Source: CAZABC01 sp964483405
GTDB lineage: Bacteria > Chloroflexota > Limnocylindria > Limnocylindrales > CSP1-4
DNA length: 64,000 nucleotides
NCBI GenBank assembly: GCA_964483405.1
Contig: CAZABC010000010.1
Span: 1 to 64,000 of the forward strand
Reading direction: 5' to 3'
The notes under the pieces are model-generated. The model was not told the DNA's origin. It ran no database searches and worked only from the letters and a program-made list of their open reading frames with translations. Positions 59,944 through 64,000 of the stretch are shown here, in pieces. Every line of letters starts with the position of its first letter. Within the stretch, counting starts at the first letter, position 1. The translations under genes were made by a program, and so were the position numbers.

Positions 59944-60132
59944 ATGCAGGACAAGAAGATCTCGCCCGGCGAGCAGGCGGCTCCGGAGCCCGAGGACGAC
60001 GTCGAGGGCCACAAGCGGATCAAGGCGTACGACGACGAGCCCGGCCAGACCGGCGTCCTCCCCCGCTGGCCGGCCACCGGCGGCGAAGCGATCCCCGACG
60101 AGGACGACGTCGAGGGCCACAAGCGGCGCTGA
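59944..60132 (+). CDS. Small acidic protein with two EDDVEGHKR motifs
   Basis: 62 residues: MQDKKISPGEQAAPEPEDDV opens it, and EDDVEGHKR occurs twice, at residues ~19-27 and at the C-terminus (EDDVEGHKRR). The spacer contains YDDEPGQTGVLPRWPATGGE. There is no signal peptide or membrane helix. It has its own -10 box and a good ribosome-binding site, which argues for a real gene despite its size. I do not recognise a characterised family. Exact repetition of a short acidic motif suggests multivalent binding, metal binding via His, or a precursor-like peptide; none is shown. Confidence 0.65.
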   Translation: MQDKKISPGEQAAPEPEDDVEGHKRIKAYDDEPGQTGVLPRWPATGGEAIPDEDDVEGHKRR

Positions 60133-60202
60133 AACCGACCCCCACCCGCGCATCCGACCGGCGGCCGGGTCGCCCGGGCCGCCGGTCCGCGTGTCCGGCG
60201 AC

Positions 60203-60208
60203 TATCCT
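60203..60208 (+). promoter_or_regulatory. -10 box (TATCCT) of the MBL-hydrolase gene
   Basis: TATCCT lies 56 bases before ATG 60265. A GAGGTGATCC sequence just before the ATG contains the ribosome-binding site. Confidence 0.35.
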
Positions 60209-60264
60209 CGGGGCGGGGCGAGACCGGCGCCGGGCCGGTCGCCCGGCCGACCCGAGGTGATCCG

Positions 60265-60819
60265 ATGACGAGCGTCCACCTGCTCCACGTCGGCTACGTC
60301 CGCGACGGAGGGGCGCGCGTCGGCGGCAGCGTCGTCCTCGTCCGCGACGGCGAGGCGCTGATCGTCGTCGATCCGGGGATGGTCGCCGACCGGGCGCTGA
60401 TCCTCGGACCGCTCGCCGAGCTCGGCGTCCGTCCGGAGGATGTGACCCACGTCTTCCTGTCCCATCACCACCCCGACCACACGGTCAACATCGCCCTCTT
60501 CCCGAACGCCGAGGTCGTCGACTTCTGGGCTCGCTACCGCGGCGACGAGTGGCTGGATCATGACGGCGACGGCTACCGGCCCTCGCCGCGGACGCAGCTG
60601 TGGCTGACCCCGGGTCACACCGAGGAGGACGCCACGTTCGTCGTCGAGGCCGACGACGCGACCTACGCGATGACCCACCTGTGGTGGCATGGCGACCGGA
60701 CGCCGGCGGTCGACCCGCTCGCCTGGGACCAGGCGGCGATCGAGCGTGGCCGCGACCGGGTGCTCGGCGGGGTCGACGTGGTCATCCCGGGTCACGGCGA
60801 GCCGTTCCGGGTCCGCTGA
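60265..60819 (+). CDS. Metallo-beta-lactamase-fold hydrolase
   Basis: 184 residues. The metal motif is THVFLSHHHPDHTVNIALFP (HHHPDH), followed by TPGHTEEDATFVVEADDATY and the C-terminal DVVIPGHGEPFRVR. LIVVDPGMVADRALIL opens the fold. The short length and motif spacing resemble MBLAC1-like and glyoxalase-II-like hydrolases. Substrate unknown. It converges with the S8 protease gene, whose 3' end may overlap it slightly. Confidence 0.88.
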   Translation: MTSVHLLHVGYVRDGGARVGGSVVLVRDGEALIVVDPGMVADRALILGPLAELGVRPEDVTHVFLSHHHPDHTVNIALFPNAEVVDFWARYRGDEWLDHDGDGYRPSPRTQLWLTPGHTEEDATFVVEADDATYAMTHLWWHGDRTPAVDPLAWDQAAIERGRDRVLGGVDVVIPGHGEPFRVR

Positions 60820-60844
60820 CGGGCGGCGCCCGCTGGGGCGGCGG

Positions 60845-61799
60845 CTACCCGGNNNNNNNNNNNNNNNNNNNNNNNNNNNNNNNNNNNNNNNNNNNNNNNN
60901 NNNNNNNNNNNNNNNNNNNNNNNNNNNNNNNNNNNNNNNNNNNNNNNNNNNNCGGTCCGATCGACCGGCGTCGCGGTCGCGGCGAGGATCGCCTTCACCT
61001 CGAACGGGGCGGCATCGGGATGCTTCGCCCGGATGAGCGCGGCGTACCCGGCGAGGTGTGGCGCGGCGAAGCTGTTGCCCGTCGCCACGAGCCGGCCGCC
61101 GTTCCGCCAGGCGACGTCGACGTCGAGCCCGTACGCCCCGAACTCGACCGGCGGCCGCGGGTTGTAGAACCAGGCCGCCGGATCGGCGACGTCGTGGGCC
61201 GCGACCGAGACGACCGAGGCGAACAGCGAGGGGTAGCTCGGGCCGGGGACGTTGTTCGCGGCGCAGACGAGCAGGGTGTTCGCGAAGTAGGCCCGATCGG
61301 CGAGGTCGTGGAGGAGGGCGAAGTACGCGTCGCTCTTCGACGAGAGGCTCAGGTTGACGACCGTCGCGCCGCGCTCGATCGCCCAGGCGAGGCCGGCGGC
61401 GAAGGCGGCCCCGCGGCCACGGTTGTCGGGCCCGAGGACCCGGACCGAGAGCAGGTCAGCACCCGGTGCGATCGCGTGGACGATGCCGGCGCAGGCCGTC
61501 CCGTGGCCGACGACGTCGTCGCCGTCGGGGTCGGGCAGGACGACCGCGTCGCCGTCGCGGAGCTCGACCCGGACCGCGTCGCCCAGCCGGCCGCCGATCG
61601 CGGGATGATCGCGCTCGACGCCCGAATCGACGATCGCCACGGTCGCCCCGGACCCGTCGGTCCCGCCGAAGGCCCACTCGCGGTCGATGCGGCCGAACGG
61701 TGCGAGCCGGGCGAGGCTCGCCCGGGTGCCGGCGGCGAACGGGTCGCTCCAGGCCGGCAGGACGGCGGAGACGGACGCGCCGTCGGGCTCGAGGCTCAT
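60845..61799 (-). CDS. Subtilisin-like (S8) serine protease, 3' end uncertain
   Basis: The catalytic triad is visible: Asp in ATVAIVDSGVERDHPA, His in DDVVGHGTACAGIVHAIAPG and Ser in VATGNSFAAPHLAGYAALIR. The oxyanion Asn is in LLVCAANNVPG. There is no signal peptide or obvious propeptide, so the enzyme may be cytoplasmic. ATG 61799 overlaps the GAF gene stop by 4 bases. N covers 60853-60952; a TAG at 60847-60845 is in one of the possible frames and is taken as the stop, but the frame could run on to 60792. Coupling to a GAF protein and proximity to a Crp regulator suggest a regulated protease; the role is unknown. Confidence 0.8.
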
Positions 61800-62677
61800 C
61801 GCGCCGATCGGCCCCGACCCGGCCGGCGCTCGGCGCGCCGAAGGAGGGCGTCGAGCACGTCGCGGACGACCTCGAGCTCGGCCGGGTCGACGGCCCGGAG
61901 ACGGGCGATCCGGTCGGCGAGCGCCCACGTCCCGCCGTCGTCGCCGAGCGACGCGAGGGCATCGGCGACGAGGGCGTCGACGTCCTCGTCGGTCGGGGCC
62001 GCCGGCCGGGCGGCAGCGGCATCGGACCCGCNNNNNNNNNNNNNNNNNNNNNNNNNNNNNNNNNNNNNNNNNNNNNNNNNNNNNNNNNNNNNNNNNNNNN
62101 NNNNNNNNNNNNNNNNNNNNNNNNNNNNNNNCGCCGCCCGGAGCAGCGACGCGGCGTCGCGCTCGAGGCGGGTCGCCCGGATGGCGACCGTCGCCTGGCG
62201 GGCGAAGACCGAGGCAAGCTCGAGGTCGCGGAGGCTGAACCCGCCGTCGCCCCGCTTGTCGAGCACCTCGAGGACGCCGAGCACGCCGTCGTCATCGAGG
62301 AGCGGGACCGCGACGAGCGAGCGCGGCACGTAGCTCGTCGCGGCGGCCACCCGGCCGCTGAACCGGGCATCGCGACTCGTGTCGGCGATCGCGATCGGCT
62401 GGCCGGTCGAGTAGACGTAGCCGGCGACGCCCTCCGACGGATCGATCGCGAGACCGATGACGCCATCGCCCCGGGGGCCGGCCGCGACCCGGAAGACGAG
62501 CCGGTCCGCCGCGGCGTCGTAGAGGGCGAGCGACGCCGCCTCCGCGTTGAAGAGCGCCGCCGTGGCCTCGACGATCGAGCGGAGGACCGCCTCCCCGGCC
62601 GGCGGGTCGAGCCGGGCGGCCGCGGCGGCCCGGACGGCGACGGCACGGAGGGTGGCCCGGAGACGCGCGTCGGTCAT
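61796..62677 (-). CDS. GAF-domain protein, interrupted by assembly gap
   Basis: The first ~180 residues hold a GAF domain: EAVLRSIVEATAALFNAEAA, SLALYDAAADRLVFRVAAGP, GLAIDPSEGVAGYVYSTGQP, VAVPLLDDDGVLGVLEVLDK. After the gap (62032-62131) the C-terminal part is helical and acidic (TDEDVDALVADALASLGDDG, ELEVVRDVLDALLRRAERRP). GAF domains bind small ligands or mediate dimerisation. No output domain is visible, so signalling may pass to the coupled S8 protease (ATGA overlap). The true length is unknown because of the gap. Confidence 0.8.
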   Translation of the reverse strand: MTDARLRATLRAVAVRAAAAARLDPPAGEAVLRSIVEATAALFNAEAASLALYDAAADRLVFRVAAGPRGDGVIGLAIDPSEGVAGYVYSTGQPIAIADTSRDARFSGRVAAATSYVPRSLVAVPLLDDDGVLGVLEVLDKRGDGGFSLRDLELASVFARQATVAIRATRLERDAASLLRAAXXXXXXXXXXXXXXXXXXXXXXXXXXXXXXXXXXGSDAAAARPAAPTDEDVDALVADALASLGDDGGTWALADRIARLRAVDPAELEVVRDVLDALLRRAERRPGRGRSAR

Positions 62678-62686
62678 GGCGCCAGC

Positions 62687-63388
62687 CTACCGCTCGGCGG
62701 CCCGGGCGAGCCCCGCTGGGTCGAGGACGGCGATCGCGTCGCGCTCGACCCGGACGAGCCCGCGGGCGGCGAGGTCGCCGAGGACCCGGTTCACCGACTG
62801 GCGCGAGCCGCCGACCATCGCCGCGAGGTCGGCCTGGCTCACGCCGCGCTCGACCCGGATCGCGCCGTCCGGATCCGGAGACTGGCCCGTGGCGGCCCTC
62901 GAGAGGTGGCGGGCGAGCCGCCCGGGCAGGTCGAGGAAGCGCTGGTCGGCGAGCTGGTCGGTGACGCGCCGCAGCTCGGCCGCGATCGACACGAGGAGGG
63001 CGCGCCGGAAGTCGGGATCCTCGTCGACGAGCCGGAGGAGCGCCTCGCGGCCGACGGCGACGAGCCGGGTCGGGGCGGCCGCGACCGCGTCGGTCGAGCG
63101 GGGTGCGCCGTCGAGCACGGCGAGCTCGCCGAACGCCTCGCCCGGACCGACGACCGCGAGGATCGCCTCGCCCGCGCCGTCGTCGGACGGCACGACGATC
63201 CGGACCGCGCCCTCGGCGACGATGAAGAGGGCGTCGCCCGGGTCGGCGGCGTGGAAGATCGCCTCGCCCGCTCGGTAGCGGCGGGAGCGGGTCGCCGGCA
63301 GCAGCGCCTCGAACGCCGCCGCGTCGAGCCCGGCGAGCAGGCGGGCGCCCCGGAGGGCCTCGCGGGTCGGGTCGTCGGCGACGGGCAT
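62687..63388 (-). CDS. Crp/Fnr-family transcriptional regulator
   Basis: 233 residues. The cNMP-binding domain (about 20-130) has YRAGEAIFHAADPGDALFIV and VVGPGEAFGELAVLDGAPRS (phosphate-binding cassette, with the Glu and the Arg-Ser pair kept). After the dimer helix the winged helix is VSQADLAAMVGGSRQSVNRV plus LGDLAARGLVRVERD. A TAGGAT -10 box (63404-63399, minus) lies 10 bases before the ATG. It ends nine bases before the GAF gene start and is probably first in that operon. Close to a class III cyclase gene reading the other way, it may sense that enzyme's product. Confidence 0.92.
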   Translation of the reverse strand: MPVADDPTREALRGARLLAGLDAAAFEALLPATRSRRYRAGEAIFHAADPGDALFIVAEGAVRIVVPSDDGAGEAILAVVGPGEAFGELAVLDGAPRSTDAVAAAPTRLVAVGREALLRLVDEDPDFRRALLVSIAAELRRVTDQLADQRFLDLPGRLARHLSRAATGQSPDPDGAIRVERGVSQADLAAMVGGSRQSVNRVLGDLAARGLVRVERDAIAVLDPAGLARAAER

Positions 63389-63398
63389 CGTGGCCGGA

Positions 63399-63431
63399 AT
63401 CCTACGCGCCGCGGTCCGGCCCCGATAGACT
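63399..63431. promoter_or_regulatory. Divergent promoters of the Crp regulator and the cyclase
   Basis: Minus-strand TAGGAT (63404-63399) serves the Crp gene. Plus-strand TAGACT (63426-63431) ends 6 bases before the cyclase ATG at 63438, giving a leaderless transcript. The whole divergent region is only 49 bases. Confidence 0.5.
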
Positions 63432-63437
63432 CGCTCG

Positions 63438-64000
63438 ATGGACGTCGTCGTCTGTCCCGGCTGCGGCGAGGAGAACCCCGCGAAGTTCCGGCTCTGCGGG
63501 TTCTGCGGGACGGCGCTGACGCCGATCCCCGAAACGGTCGCCTGCCCCGGCTGCGGCGAGGAGAACCCGTCGAAGTTCCGGCTCTGCGGGTTCTGCGGGA
63601 CGGCGCTGATCGTGCCGGGCCGGCCGGCCGAGTCGGCGCCGGCAGCAGCGACCGCGAGCCCGACGGCCACGGGGCCCGGTCCGGCGGCGGCGCTCGTCGA
63701 CGCGCGCGGTCCGGCGCCCGCACCGGTCGCCAGCGCACCGCCCGTCGAGCTGCCGGCCCAGGAGGTCCGCAAGCCGGCAACGTTCATCTTCGTCGACCTG
63801 AAGGGCTCGACCGCGCTGACCGAGCGGATCGACCAGGAGGCGATGGCCGAGATCAAGAAGCGCTACTTCTCGGCGATGGCGGCCCAGATCGAGCGCCACG
63901 GCGGGACCGTCGAGAAGTACATCGGCGACGCGATCATGGCCGTGTTCGGCGTGCCGCGGGCCCACGAGGACGACGCGCTGCGGGCCGTCCGGGCCGCCCA
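63438..64000 (+). CDS. Adenylate/guanylate cyclase (class III) with two N-terminal zinc ribbons, truncated by window end
   Basis: The first 57 residues contain two near-identical zinc ribbons, CPGCGEENPAKFRLCGFCGT and a copy 30 residues later with one Ala-to-Ser change. An Ala/Pro-rich linker follows, then the catalytic domain: PATFIFVDLKGSTALTERID with the metal Asp, and HGGTVEKYIGDAIMAVFGVP with the second metal Asp. It ends off the window in EDDALRAVRAA. Proteins of this layout often continue into an AAA ATPase and TPR region, which cannot be seen here. It would make cAMP or cGMP, matching the divergent Crp-type regulator and the nearby MFS-cNMP fusion. Confidence 0.88.
   Translation, partial: MDVVVCPGCGEENPAKFRLCGFCGTALTPIPETVACPGCGEENPSKFRLCGFCGTALIVPGRPAESAPAAATASPTATGPGPAAALVDARGPAPAPVASAPPVELPAQEVRKPATFIFVDLKGSTALTERIDQEAMAEIKKRYFSAMAAQIERHGGTVEKYIGDAIMAVFGVPRAHEDDALRAVRAA

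Overview
The window is very GC-rich, gene-dense bacterial DNA from a draft or metagenome-assembled scaffold: it carries six runs of exactly 100 N (starting at 1149, 18702, 21823, 30157, 60853 and 62032). The gene set (TasA/SipW, ADP-forming acyl-CoA synthetase, long Thr-Pro linkers, GTG starts, TAnnnT -10 boxes often only 6-12 bases before the start codon) fits a high-GC Terrabacteria lineage. My best guess is Chloroflexota of the Limnocylindria type. That placement is inference; no rRNA, tRNA, IS element or CRISPR array was seen.

Layout. 0.4-4.2 kb: an EAL-domain protein with a small membrane partner, then a TasA / SipW signal peptidase / FN3-protein export locus. 4.4-8.8 kb: a three-gene acyl-CoA operon. 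8.9-11.5 kb: a VapC-like remnant, an XRE-PDDEXK protein and an aldehyde dehydrogenase. 11.7-18.1 kb: two membrane-anchored Thr-Pro-linker proteins, MsrA and a large GGDEF-EAL enzyme. 19.0-21.6 kb: a HerA-like ATPase diverging from a helix-hairpin-helix protein and MscL. 22.3-32.6 kb: one long minus-strand operon, ilvB-ilvN-ilvC-leuA-leuB-cimA-(lone LeuA regulatory domain)-pheA. Most junctions are 4-base ATGA/GTGA overlaps, and the operon is preceded by a promoter, a Leu/Val-rich leader ORF and an attenuator-like hairpin. 32.6-37.5 kb: an MMPL transporter diverging from leuC-leuD. 37.6-42.2 kb: a lipoprotein, a MarP-like protease, a DUF885 hydrolase, a decayed Tat-exported protein and an ABM-type protein. 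42.6-48.6 kb: a second XRE-PDDEXK protein, then ilvD-GNAT-small membrane protein-M20 peptidase and a convergent MarR. 48.7-52.9 kb: fabD-fabF, a small XRE protein and a second KAS II-like gene. 53.1-63.4 kb: a secreted protein, CopA fused to a cupredoxin, ogt, an MFS-cNMP fusion, a DVEGH-repeat small protein, an MBL hydrolase, and an S8 protease / GAF / Crp cluster. A class III cyclase with duplicated zinc ribbons runs off the end.

Together ilvB/N/C/D, leuA/B/C/D and cimA supply all of branched-chain amino acid synthesis through the citramalate and isopropylmalate routes, spread over three loci. pheA is translationally coupled to the end of the main operon. The most unusual items are the CopA-cupredoxin fusion with a perfect palindrome over its -10 box and start codon, the paralogous XRE-PDDEXK proteins, the free-standing LeuA allosteric domain beside two full-length synthases, and the proposed ilv leader attenuator. 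I found no clear-cut new defence system.
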